Shown here piece by piece: positions 1 through 5,183 of a DNA stretch of 5,248 nt. Each line of letters starts with the position of its first letter. Position 1 is the first letter of the stretch. Origin of the DNA: an uncultured Lachnospiraceae bacterium (lineage in GTDB: Bacteria; Bacillota; Clostridia; Lachnospirales; Lachnospiraceae); contig CAJUJG010000098.1 in NCBI GenBank assembly GCA_910586715.1, positions 1-5,248 of the forward strand. The letters are read 5' to 3'. Made by a program: the position numbers and the translations under genes. Under the pieces are notes generated by a model. The model had not been told where the DNA came from and did not search any database. It worked only from the letters and a program-made list of their open reading frames with translations.

Positions 1-53
1 AGTGCGTCGCATTGGTAGTGCGGAGGTCACGGGTCCGATTCCCGTTAGCAGCT
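1..53 (+). tRNA. tRNA-Thr (anticodon GGT), 5' end cut off by the window
   Basis: This is the 3' two-thirds of a tRNA gene. The anticodon stem TCGCA (7-11) pairs with TGCGG (19-23) around the loop TTGGTAG, which places anticodon GGT at 14-16 and so reads threonine codons ACC/ACU. The variable loop AGGTC is at 24-28. The T stem is ACGGG (29-33) with CCCGT (41-45) around the seven-base loop TCCGATT. The acceptor 3' strand TAGCAGC (46-52) is followed by discriminator T53. No CCA is encoded, so the tail would be added by the CCA-adding enzyme, as is common in Firmicutes. The 5' acceptor strand and most of the D arm lie upstream of the window. An oddity is C at the position normally occupied by the near-universal T55 (pseudouridine). 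G35 and U36 of the anticodon are known threonine identity elements, which supports the assignment. Confidence 0.9.
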
Positions 54-56
54 TGT

Positions 57-84
57 AAAAAGCCTAGACTTTCTAGGCTTTTTT
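57..84 (+). terminator. Rho-independent terminator of the tRNA-Thr transcript
   Basis: A perfect hairpin has the stem AGCCTAGA (61-68) with TCTAGGCT (72-79) around a CTT loop. It is flanked by A57-60 pairing with T80-83, giving a continuous T tract at 79-84. It starts four bases after the tRNA 3' end, so it most likely ends the tRNA (or tRNA cluster) transcript. The A-rich 5' flank makes it potentially bidirectional, but the - strand PBP gene already has its own terminator further upstream on its path. Confidence 0.88.
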
Positions 85-201
85 GTGTTACATATCTTTA
101 AAATAGGACAGTATCTGAATCATGTTCACTGAAATACTGATGTGGTCAGACCTTGTTGTAACATCATCAGAGGGTTAACCGGTGTTCTAGTTCCGTTCAG
201 G

Positions 202-251
202 AAAAAACAACCGCACGCCATGATGAAAACATCAATGGCGGCGGTTGTTTT
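202..251 (-). terminator. Rho-independent terminator of the PBP gene (long hairpin)
   Basis: An outer stem of 11 pairs joins 204-214 to 241-251. It continues through CGCCA (216-220) with TGGCG (236-240) and TGATG (221-225) with CATCA (230-234), closing on an AAAA loop, with single-base bulges at A215 and A235. That is 21 pairs in total. Read on the - strand, the stem ends in the six-T run from 207 to 202. It lies 23 bases past the PBP stop codon, the expected place. On the + strand only four Ts follow the stem, so it should act mainly on - strand transcription. Confidence 0.88.
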
Positions 252-274
252 GCTGTTATCTTTAATCTGTATTT

Positions 275-2944
275 TTAATCCGTATCCGAAGCCGGAAGCG
301 GAGCGCTTGCCGCCGCTGCCTCGGCAGCAGCAGGATTTGCCCTTAACTGCATTTCAAGCATTTGCTGCTGTAATACTTCCTGTGCGTTTGGCAGTGCAAA
401 GAAAGCGGCTGTATGAGGACATAACTGTGTGTTGACTTCTGCATTGGGGGCTGTTTCCTGTGTTGCGTTCAATGCGCTTGCAAGGTTGTTGTCCTGTAGT
501 CTTGCAGGGATATTTTCTACAATGGAAGCGCTTTTAAACGGGCATTCCTCTGTCGCAGTCAAACCGGAGTAAGTACATACATTCGAGAAAGAATGTACGT
601 CGCAATATCCTGTAGGAACCGTTCCTTCCGCAAAATATTCCGTCACAATGCCTCCATCGCAGACACCGGCAATTGGAAGCCTTCCTGATTTCGAACATAC
701 CTTGGCTGTTACAATGCCATTTGCCATAGGGAAGGCTTTATACTCAAGATTTTCATGTATTTTTGACATGACTGCTTTCCACATCTTTTTCGAAAGGTTT
801 TTCTCCGCAGAAGAGGTCATGTTAACATTGTTGTCATAGCCTGTCCATGTGGTGGCAGTATAGTACGGTGTAAAGCCTGAAAACCATACATCCTTGTAAT
901 CGGAGGTTGTACCTGTTTTCCCGGCAATCGCCATATTTCCGAAGTTTACAGAGCCGCCGGTACCGGAGGTGACAACAGATACCATCGCATTTGTGAGCAG
1001 CCATGCAGTTGATTCCTTGATAACCTGTGTCGACTCGGGAGCAGTATTGTCAATTAGCACATTTCCGTCGTGGTCAACAATTTTTGTATAGAGCTTAGGT
1101 TTAATGTAGGTGCCGTTATTTGCGATTGCAGCATAGGCGGCGTTGAGCTCCATGTTCGTAACACCGTCCGTGATACCTCCAAGCGCGAGTGGCTGACCAA
1201 TGTCGGAAACGATTGTTCCATCGCTTTCCACGCGCTTGTCAACAAGTGTCGTAAAGCCGAAATTTTGGAGATAGTCAAAACCAAGCTGCGCTGAAATCTG
1301 TGTGAGTGTCTTGACTGCTACAATATTTGCGGACTGTGCAATACCGTAGCGCAGACTTAACAGACCTCTGTAGGAACTTCCCCACCAGTTTCTGACGGGG
1401 CGCCCGCTTGCATAGTTGAATGGGGCGTCATTTTGTACATCTGCAAGCGTAAGTCCGGCGCTGTCCAAAGCAGGTGCATAGGTAGAAACAACTTTAAAAG
1501 TAGAACCTGGCTGACGGGTTGTGTTGGAGGCGCGGTTTAAGGTACGGCTTGCCTCTTTAGCGCCGCGTCCGCCGACCATTGCGACAACATATCCTGTTGA
1601 CTGGTCCTCAATCGTAATGGAAACCTGTGGCTGCGGTGTGAGTGTTACACGTTCGCCGTCTACCTTGTCTCCGTCTGACATCACTGCGTCCTTGTACGCC
1701 TCAATGGCTTCATAAGCCTCTTCCTTTGAGTCGTACAGGAGATTAAATCCGGCGTTTTGTTCTTTGTAGTATGCCTTGAACATTTCCGTGCTGTGATTTT
1801 CTTTTTCACCGTTTGCTTTTTCAATCGTAAGTACATAATTTAAATACCACTTGGCATTTTCCGGATAATTTTCTTCGTCCCCGTATATTTCGTCGCAGAT
1901 TGCCTGAATGTCGGGGTCCTGTGTGGTATAAATGCTTAAGCCTCCGCTGTATAATAACTTATATGCCTGTGTTTCGTTAAATCCTTTGATTTCAATGAGA
2001 TCGGCAAGTACCTGCTCAGTCACTTCGTCTACAAAGTATGTATAGACTGAATTGGCGTCACTTTCCTCATTTACGGCAGCAATCCTGCTGTATACATCAT
2101 CCGCAACCGCTTCGTCGTATTCCGCCTGTGTGATATAACCCAGTTCCTTCATTTTATCCAGTACAGCCTGACGTCTTTTGACATTTTCTTCAGGATGGGA
2201 GATTGGGTTGTATTTTGAAGGATTTTGCGTAATGGCGGCAATTGTGGCGCATTCTGAAAGGGTAAGCTGATAAGGCTGTTTGTTGAAATAGCGCATCGCA
2301 GCAGCTTTTACGCCTAGCGTATTTTGCCCAAGATTTATGGTGTTCATATAAATTTCCAAAATCTTTTCTTTGGGCATTTCCTTCTCAAGCTCCATGGCAA
2401 GGGACTGTTCCTGTATTTTTCGCTTGATTTTTTGAATGGTGTTCTCATTTACCCAGTCATCAAATACAGCATTTTTAATCAGCTGCTGTGTAATGGTTGA
2501 CGCACCCTGTGCAGATTTTCCTTTGGTTTTGATAAATTGAAAACCAGAACGTACCATGCCTTTTAAGTCAATTCCTTTGTGGATATAGAAACGTTCATCC
2601 TCAATTGCAACAAAGGCATCGGAAAGATACTGCGGAATTTTTGACATATCTTCATAGCTTCTGTTTGAGTTTGCAGCCACAAGCTTGGCAATATCGTTGC
2701 CTTTTGCGTCGTAGACGACCGTAGCATAGCCGGTCGGCAAAACAGACACAGGGTCAATATCAGGAACCGACGAGAGAATTCCTTTAAACATGCCAAGACC
2801 AAGGCAGATTCCGATAACTGCCGTGGAAAGTGCGGCAACCAGTACAAGCTTAAGCGTTGTGACAATAATCATTTTTTTTAGCTTTATTTTTTTTGAAGTC
2901 AGGGATTTCTGGATTTTTGAAATTCCTTTTTTCCCATAATTCAT
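275..2944 (-). CDS. Class A penicillin-binding protein (glycosyltransferase GT51 + transpeptidase), PBP1A-like
   Basis: This 889-residue bifunctional peptidoglycan synthase polymerises lipid II into glycan strands and cross-links the stem peptides at the outer face of the membrane. A lysine-rich cytoplasmic N-terminus (1-24) precedes one membrane helix (about 25-53). The GT51 domain shows EDERFYIHKG with likely catalytic E115, GASTITQQ (147-154), RKIQEQ with E179, and EKILEIYMNTINLG (193-206). The transpeptidase domain shows the STFK tetrad with nucleophile S481 and K484, SAN (538-540) and KTGT (676-679). All catalytic motifs are intact. Beyond it are six cysteines (C750, C762, C781, C790, C801, C842) and a Gln/Ala-rich tail with an AAAEAAAA stretch. 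The start was chosen at 2944 because a near-perfect GGAGGTGA lies just before it. The in-frame ATG at 3028 would add 28 residues without a good RBS and would run over the promoter. The length fits large Firmicutes PBP1 proteins (known family). The gene is monocistronic here, with its own promoter and terminator. Symbols used for relatives (ponA, pbpA, mrcA) are not assigned with confidence. Confidence 0.96.
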   Translation of the reverse strand: MNYGKKGISKIQKSLTSKKIKLKKMIIVTTLKLVLVAALSTAVIGICLGLGMFKGILSSVPDIDPVSVLPTGYATVVYDAKGNDIAKLVAANSNRSYEDMSKIPQYLSDAFVAIEDERFYIHKGIDLKGMVRSGFQFIKTKGKSAQGASTITQQLIKNAVFDDWVNENTIQKIKRKIQEQSLAMELEKEMPKEKILEIYMNTINLGQNTLGVKAAAMRYFNKQPYQLTLSECATIAAITQNPSKYNPISHPEENVKRRQAVLDKMKELGYITQAEYDEAVADDVYSRIAAVNEESDANSVYTYFVDEVTEQVLADLIEIKGFNETQAYKLLYSGGLSIYTTQDPDIQAICDEIYGDEENYPENAKWYLNYVLTIEKANGEKENHSTEMFKAYYKEQNAGFNLLYDSKEEAYEAIEAYKDAVMSDGDKVDGERVTLTPQPQVSITIEDQSTGYVVAMVGGRGAKEASRTLNRASNTTRQPGSTFKVVSTYAPALDSAGLTLADVQNDAPFNYASGRPVRNWWGSSYRGLLSLRYGIAQSANIVAVKTLTQISAQLGFDYLQNFGFTTLVDKRVESDGTIVSDIGQPLALGGITDGVTNMELNAAYAAIANNGTYIKPKLYTKIVDHDGNVLIDNTAPESTQVIKESTAWLLTNAMVSVVTSGTGGSVNFGNMAIAGKTGTTSDYKDVWFSGFTPYYTATTWTGYDNNVNMTSSAEKNLSKKMWKAVMSKIHENLEYKAFPMANGIVTAKVCSKSGRLPIAGVCDGGIVTEYFAEGTVPTGYCDVHSFSNVCTYSGLTATEECPFKSASIVENIPARLQDNNLASALNATQETAPNAEVNTQLCPHTAAFFALPNAQEVLQQQMLEMQLRANPAAAEAAAASAPLPASDTD

Positions 2945-2948
2945 GAAG

Positions 2949-2956
2949 TCACCTCC
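2949..2956 (-). promoter_or_regulatory. Ribosome binding site that fixes the PBP start
   Basis: On the - strand this reads GGAGGTGA, an uninterrupted match to the 16S rRNA 3' end. It ends four bases before the ATG at 2944, so GGAGG sits seven bases from the start. This is why the 889-residue form is preferred over the 917-residue extension. Confidence 0.9.
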
Positions 2957-2986
2957 AAATTTATATACAACAAATATATTCCACTT

Positions 2987-3015
2987 ATTATAACAAATTA
3001 TGGCAATGAAATAAA
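2987..3015 (-). promoter_or_regulatory. Probable sigma-A promoter of the PBP gene
   Basis: On the - strand a consensus -10 box TATAAT occupies 2992-2987. Seventeen bases upstream is a weak -35 candidate TTTATT (3015-3010), directly preceded by a nine-A run (3025-3017) that could act like an UP element. The predicted start near 2980 gives a leader of about 36 bases. The area is AT-rich and a second TATAAT lies at 3032-3027, so the exact promoter is uncertain. Confidence 0.5.
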
Positions 3016-3133
3016 GTTTTTTTTTCATTATAGCCGCAGGACTTATTTTTTATACGGACAGACAATATATTTATAGCGGGGGCAGCAGCTGTTTTATAAA
3101 ATTTTGAAAAATTTCTTTTTCGGAATTTATTTC

Positions 3134-3162
3134 TTGAAACCTCAGTGTGAGTATGTTAAGAT
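3134..3162 (+). promoter_or_regulatory. Sigma-A promoter of the TetR-family regulator
   Basis: The -35 box TTGAAA (3134-3139, five of six consensus bases) and the -10 box TAAGAT (3157-3162) are separated by the optimal 17 bases. TGT immediately before the -10 box gives an extended -10. The predicted start is near 3169, about 40 bases before the regulator's ATG. Confidence 0.75.
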
Positions 3163-3170
3163 AAATAGTA

Positions 3171-3189
3171 ATCGACTGATAAAGTCAAT
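3171..3189 (+). promoter_or_regulatory. Candidate operator: interrupted palindrome at the TetR gene start of transcription
   Basis: ATCGACT (3171-3177) and AGTCAAT (3183-3189) are inverted repeats with one mismatch around a five-base spacer GATAA. The site lies just downstream of the predicted transcription start and before the RBS, where a bound repressor would block its own promoter. TetR-family proteins commonly bind such palindromes and autoregulate (family knowledge). That this protein binds here is inference. Confidence 0.4.
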
Positions 3190-3210
3190 GGTGTAAAAAC
3201 GGAGGTTTGA

Positions 3211-3813
3211 ATGAACGAGAAATTTTTTGATCTTGCAAGGGAAAAGCAGGACAGAATGATAAACGGAGCGCTTGAAGTATTTGCAAAAAACGGATATAAG
3301 CATGCCACTACGGATGATATGGTAAAGGCGGTTGGTGTAAGTAAGGGGCTTTGGTTTCACTATTTTGGTTCGAAAGAAGGTATTTATACATTTGTGTATG
3401 ATTATAGCGTAAAGTATATGCTGCTTGAACTTTCCACATTAGTTGACGAGAGTGAAACAAATTACTTCAATATGATGCTTCAGGTTGAGCAGGCAAAAGC
3501 GCGGATTAGAAAAAACTACCCATATATGTCAAGATTTTTGAAGACAGCGGAATATGAGAGCGATGAAGGAATTATACAAAAGACAGCAGAAGTAAGGCAG
3601 ATTTACAGAGAACGGATGGATAATCTGTTAAAAGGCACGGAAATAGAAAAAGTATTTGACAGGGCAAAGCGTGACCGTATTAAGAAAATGCTAAGTTACA
3701 GTATTGACGGAATCATTTGGGATAAACAAGAAGACGCACCGGATATTGTATACCGGGAAATAAAGGCGTGTATTGAGTTGATGCGTGATATGGTTCAAGG
3801 ATCGGCGAGATAG
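3211..3813 (+). CDS. TetR/AcrR-family transcriptional regulator
   Basis: This 200-residue protein has the length and layout of TetR-family one-component regulators: an N-terminal DNA-binding domain and a helical C-terminal ligand/dimerisation domain. Residues about 13-62 form the three-helix DNA-binding unit, with AALEVFAKNGY-type helix 1 (here GALEVFAKNGY, 19-29), helix 2 TTDDMVKAVG (33-42) and recognition helix VSKGLWFHYFGSKEGIY (43-59). This is the family's most recognisable segment. The C-terminal part (about 65-195) is charged and helical with no recognisable ligand signature, so the inducer is unknown. The start follows a clean GGAGG at 3201-3205, five bases before the ATG. It is divergent from the PBP gene and upstream of the co-oriented kinase gene. 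No convincing terminator follows it, so some read-through into the kinase gene is possible. Likely targets by position are itself and the kinase gene. No residues appear to be missing. Confidence 0.92.
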   Translation: MNEKFFDLAREKQDRMINGALEVFAKNGYKHATTDDMVKAVGVSKGLWFHYFGSKEGIYTFVYDYSVKYMLLELSTLVDESETNYFNMMLQVEQAKARIRKNYPYMSRFLKTAEYESDEGIIQKTAEVRQIYRERMDNLLKGTEIEKVFDRAKRDRIKKMLSYSIDGIIWDKQEDAPDIVYREIKACIELMRDMVQGSAR

Positions 3814-3856
3814 AAAATAAGCGAAACGCCAAAGCGTGAATTTTGAGAAAACATAT

Positions 3857-3877
3857 TGAAAATATATTAAATTTTCA
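3857..3877 (+). promoter_or_regulatory. Candidate operator: perfect palindrome upstream of the kinase promoter
   Basis: TGAAAAT (3857-3863) and ATTTTCA (3871-3877) form a perfect seven-base inverted repeat around the seven-base spacer ATATTAA. It covers the -35 region of the kinase promoter, a good place for a repressor or activator. A longer-range pair, CGTGAA (3835-3840) with TTCACG (3874-3879), overlaps its right arm. The site does not match the palindrome in front of the TetR gene, so the binding protein is unknown. AT-rich DNA produces such repeats by chance more easily than balanced DNA. Confidence 0.4.
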
Positions 3878-3884
3878 CGGAATA

Positions 3885-3893
3885 TGTTATAAT
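3885..3893 (+). promoter_or_regulatory. Extended -10 promoter of the kinase gene
   Basis: TGT (3885-3887) followed by a consensus TATAAT (3888-3893) forms an extended -10 element. The hexamer 17 bases upstream (TATTAA, 3865-3870) is a poor -35, so the promoter may rely on the extended -10 or on an activator. A TTGAAA at 3856-3861 is too far away (26 bases) to serve directly. The predicted start near 3900 gives a leader of about 50 bases. Confidence 0.65.
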
Positions 3894-3903
3894 GTATATA
3901 ACA

Positions 3904-3930
3904 AGAGGCTGCAGATTGCTGTCAGCTTCT
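3904..3930 (+). other. 5'-leader hairpin of the kinase mRNA
   Basis: AGAGGCTG (3904-3911) pairs with CAGCTTCT (3923-3930) with one G-U pair. CAG (3912-3914) then pairs with CTG (3919-3921) around an ATTG loop, leaving T3922 as a bulge: 11 pairs in all. The hairpin would lie at the very 5' end of the predicted transcript and stop just before the ribosome binding site. Such terminal hairpins are known to protect mRNAs from decay. It has no U tract, so it is not a terminator. Confidence 0.5.
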
Positions 3931-3932
3931 GA

Positions 3933-3944
3933 AAGGATGGTGAT
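3933..3944 (+). promoter_or_regulatory. Bulged extended ribosome binding site of the kinase gene
   Basis: AAGGA (3933-3937), one extra T (3938), then GGTGAT (3939-3944) match the extended anti-Shine-Dalgarno complement AAGGAGGTGAT except for the single inserted base. GGTGAT ends five bases before the ATG at 3950, which supports that start. Confidence 0.7.
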
Positions 3945-3949
3945 GCGGA

Positions 3950-4867
3950 ATGAGTAAATTTATGGTAGCAGGTTTTGTTCAGTTTGAGACAATTGTAAAG
4001 GTGGATGACCTTCCATTGCCATATAAGGAGTTTGAAAGTATACCGGAGACGATCAACACGGATATTGGCGGTGCCGGATTTAATGAGGCGATGGCGCTGC
4101 GTTGGCTCGGGGATGAAGTGGACTTTATGAGCATGGTGGCAAAAAACATGTCAAGGACGCAGATTCATGCATATTTGGAAGAAAACGAGGTGAATCTGAG
4201 TACGGAGTATGTATTGCAAAAACTGGATGGTATGCCGACAGCGGTAGTGCTCTACAAAACAAGCGGCAAAAAGCAGATTTTTGAGGATGTAAAGGACATC
4301 AGAACCGTGGAATATGATATTGATTTGTTTGAACGTCAAATTCAGGACAAGGATATGGTGCTGATTTCAAACTGTAACTTCTGCCGTCCGGTATTAGGGC
4401 TTGCAAAGAAATACAATAAACCGATTGCATTGAATGTGAGAAGCATGCGCGCGGAGAAGATTGCAAACAAAGAGGATTTTTTGGCGGCGGCAGACATTGT
4501 GTACATAAGCGACGATGATTTGGAAAGCGATCCGTACGACTGCATTAATGAATGTAAGAAAAAGTATGATCCTGAAATCATTATTATGGGATTGGGAGCA
4601 AAGGGTGTTATTCTCTACCTGAGAGAGGACAACAGCGTGATTGAATATAAGCCTGTGAAAACATATGAGGTCGTAAATACGGTAGGAGCAGGAAATGCGA
4701 TGTTTTCTTCTTTCCTGCATTATTATATGAAGACAAAGGATGCGAGGGATGCAATTAAAAATGCGCTGTTGTTTGTGTCCTATAAAATCAGCTTTGTCGG
4801 TACATCTAACGGATTTATGACGGAAGAGCAGATTGAACAGTGGAGAAAACTTATTTGGAAAGAATAG
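3950..4867 (+). CDS. PfkB/ribokinase-family carbohydrate kinase (catalytic Asp replaced by Asn)
   Basis: This 305-residue cytoplasmic protein has the PfkB fold and the usual length of ribokinase-family enzymes, which transfer phosphate from ATP to a sugar or nucleoside hydroxyl. The N-terminal substrate motif is DIGGAGFNEAMALRWLG (38-54), matching the family GGxGxN pattern with N45. A glycine-rich MGLGAKGV (213-220) matches the nucleotide-binding strand-turn. The second PfkB signature is at NTVGAGNA (243-250), followed by MFSSFLHYYM. In the family this reads DTxGAGDA, and the GAGD aspartate is the catalytic base. Here codon AAT at 4694-4696 gives N249, so phosphotransfer may be weak or lost unless a neighbouring residue substitutes. 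The substrate cannot be named. The gene has its own promoter and leader, lies 136 bases after the TetR gene and ends at a strong terminator. The open frame and good RBS argue against decay. Alternative roles are a sugar- or nucleotide-sensing pseudokinase or a divergent active kinase. Confidence 0.9.
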   Translation: MSKFMVAGFVQFETIVKVDDLPLPYKEFESIPETINTDIGGAGFNEAMALRWLGDEVDFMSMVAKNMSRTQIHAYLEENEVNLSTEYVLQKLDGMPTAVVLYKTSGKKQIFEDVKDIRTVEYDIDLFERQIQDKDMVLISNCNFCRPVLGLAKKYNKPIALNVRSMRAEKIANKEDFLAAADIVYISDDDLESDPYDCINECKKKYDPEIIIMGLGAKGVILYLREDNSVIEYKPVKTYEVVNTVGAGNAMFSSFLHYYMKTKDARDAIKNALLFVSYKISFVGTSNGFMTEEQIEQWRKLIWKE

Positions 4868-4874
4868 AAGAAAT

Positions 4875-4911
4875 AAAAAGAAAACCGTGCAGCCGCGCGG
4901 TTTTCTTTTTT
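4875..4911 (+). terminator. Rho-independent terminator of the kinase gene
   Basis: A 16-pair stem, with one G-U pair, runs from A4875-C4890 to G4895-T4910 around the loop AGCC. Its GC core (CCGTGC with GCGCGG) is flanked by A-rich and T-rich arms, ending in six Ts at 4906-4911. It starts seven bases after the kinase stop codon. The A run at the 5' side could also let it terminate - strand transcripts. Confidence 0.92.
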
Positions 4912-4913
4912 AT

Positions 4914-5087
4914 GCGTAGCCCAGTGCAGAGGAAGTATGCCGCTGAAGCGGCGCACTGGGCGCGCTGCGAGTAGTGGGGAAGGACGTTCTTCTACTCGAT
5001 TGCACACGGATATTCTTAGGAAGAAGACCATGCGGAGCGATACATCAATAAAATCAAGGTATTCCGCAATTCAGTAACAGCATGGTC
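4914..5087. repeat. GC-rich structured intergenic element, possible dispersed repeat or RNA gene
   Basis: The 4868-5248 stretch has no recognisable protein gene. After the kinase terminator comes a segment much richer in G and C than its surroundings, containing three consecutive pairings. First, GCCCAGTGC (4919-4927) pairs with GCACTGGGC (4953-4961), enclosing GCCGC-TGAA-GCGGC (4939-4952) with an 11-base purine-rich bulge on the 5' side only. Second, CGAGTAG (4968-4974) pairs with CTACTCG (4992-4998). Third, GACCAT (5026-5031) pairs with ATGGTC (5082-5087), enclosing GCGGA (5032-5036) with TCCGC (5063-5067). The density of nested stems and the base-composition jump suggest a dispersed structured repeat or a non-coding RNA. 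I do not recognise a named family, the strand is undecided, and the boundaries are estimates. Confidence 0.45.
4937..5077 (+). CDS. Doubtful 46-residue basic ORF inside the structured element
   Basis: An ATG at 4937 opens a 46-codon frame ending at TAA 5075-5077. AGAGG (4928-4932) lies just before it as a possible but tightly spaced ribosome binding site. The predicted peptide is strongly basic (12 Lys/Arg against 3 Asp/Glu) and rich in serine, with no membrane segment or recognisable domain. The start codon and RBS lie inside the first hairpin, and the reading frame runs through all three stems. Composition driven by a structured GC-rich element explains it as well as coding does. No promoter is visible between the kinase terminator and this ORF. 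I list it only because it is too short to be considered elsewhere. Confidence 0.15.
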   Translation: MPLKRRTGRAASSGEGRSSTRLHTDILRKKTMRSDTSIKSRYSAIQ

Positions 5088-5183
5088 GGTGGGGAATGAC
5101 AGGCATTTACAAGAAAAATAGACACCATAAAAGATTTCTTTGAACGGCAAACCTACTATAAGAAATAAACAAATGTTATTTTA

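Noticed and set aside
109..139. Inverted repeat CAGTAT/ATACTG with inner TGAA/TTCA between the two terminators
   Set aside because: It has a large uneven internal loop, no T tract and no neighbouring promoter or gene. It is within what chance gives in a short AT-rich spacer.
142..435. 97-codon + strand frame overlapping the PBP 3' end
   Set aside because: It is mostly antisense to the PBP tail, passes through the long terminator hairpin and has no RBS or recognisable domain.
2945..3028. In-frame 28-residue N-terminal extension of the PBP starting at 3028
   Set aside because: It has no good ribosome binding site, it covers the likely promoter and the GGAGGTGA that serves the start at 2944, and it would place an odd hydrophobic segment before the normal Lys-rich cytoplasmic tail.
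3826..3845. Small hairpin ACGC-CAAA-GCGT after the TetR stop as a terminator
   Set aside because: It has only four base pairs and is followed by just four Ts after a gap, so it is too weak to call.
3943..3957. Five-codon frame ATG-CGG-AAT-GAG-TAA overlapping the kinase start in another frame
   Set aside because: It could be a minimal regulatory ORF with AAGGA at good spacing, but its ATG overlaps the GGTGAT part of the extended RBS. Such tiny frames arise easily by chance.
4780..5031. 83-codon - strand frame across the kinase 3' end, its terminator and the GC-rich element
   Set aside because: It is antisense to a well-supported gene and reads through a strong terminator hairpin. Its composition follows the structured element. 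I cannot support it as a real protein.
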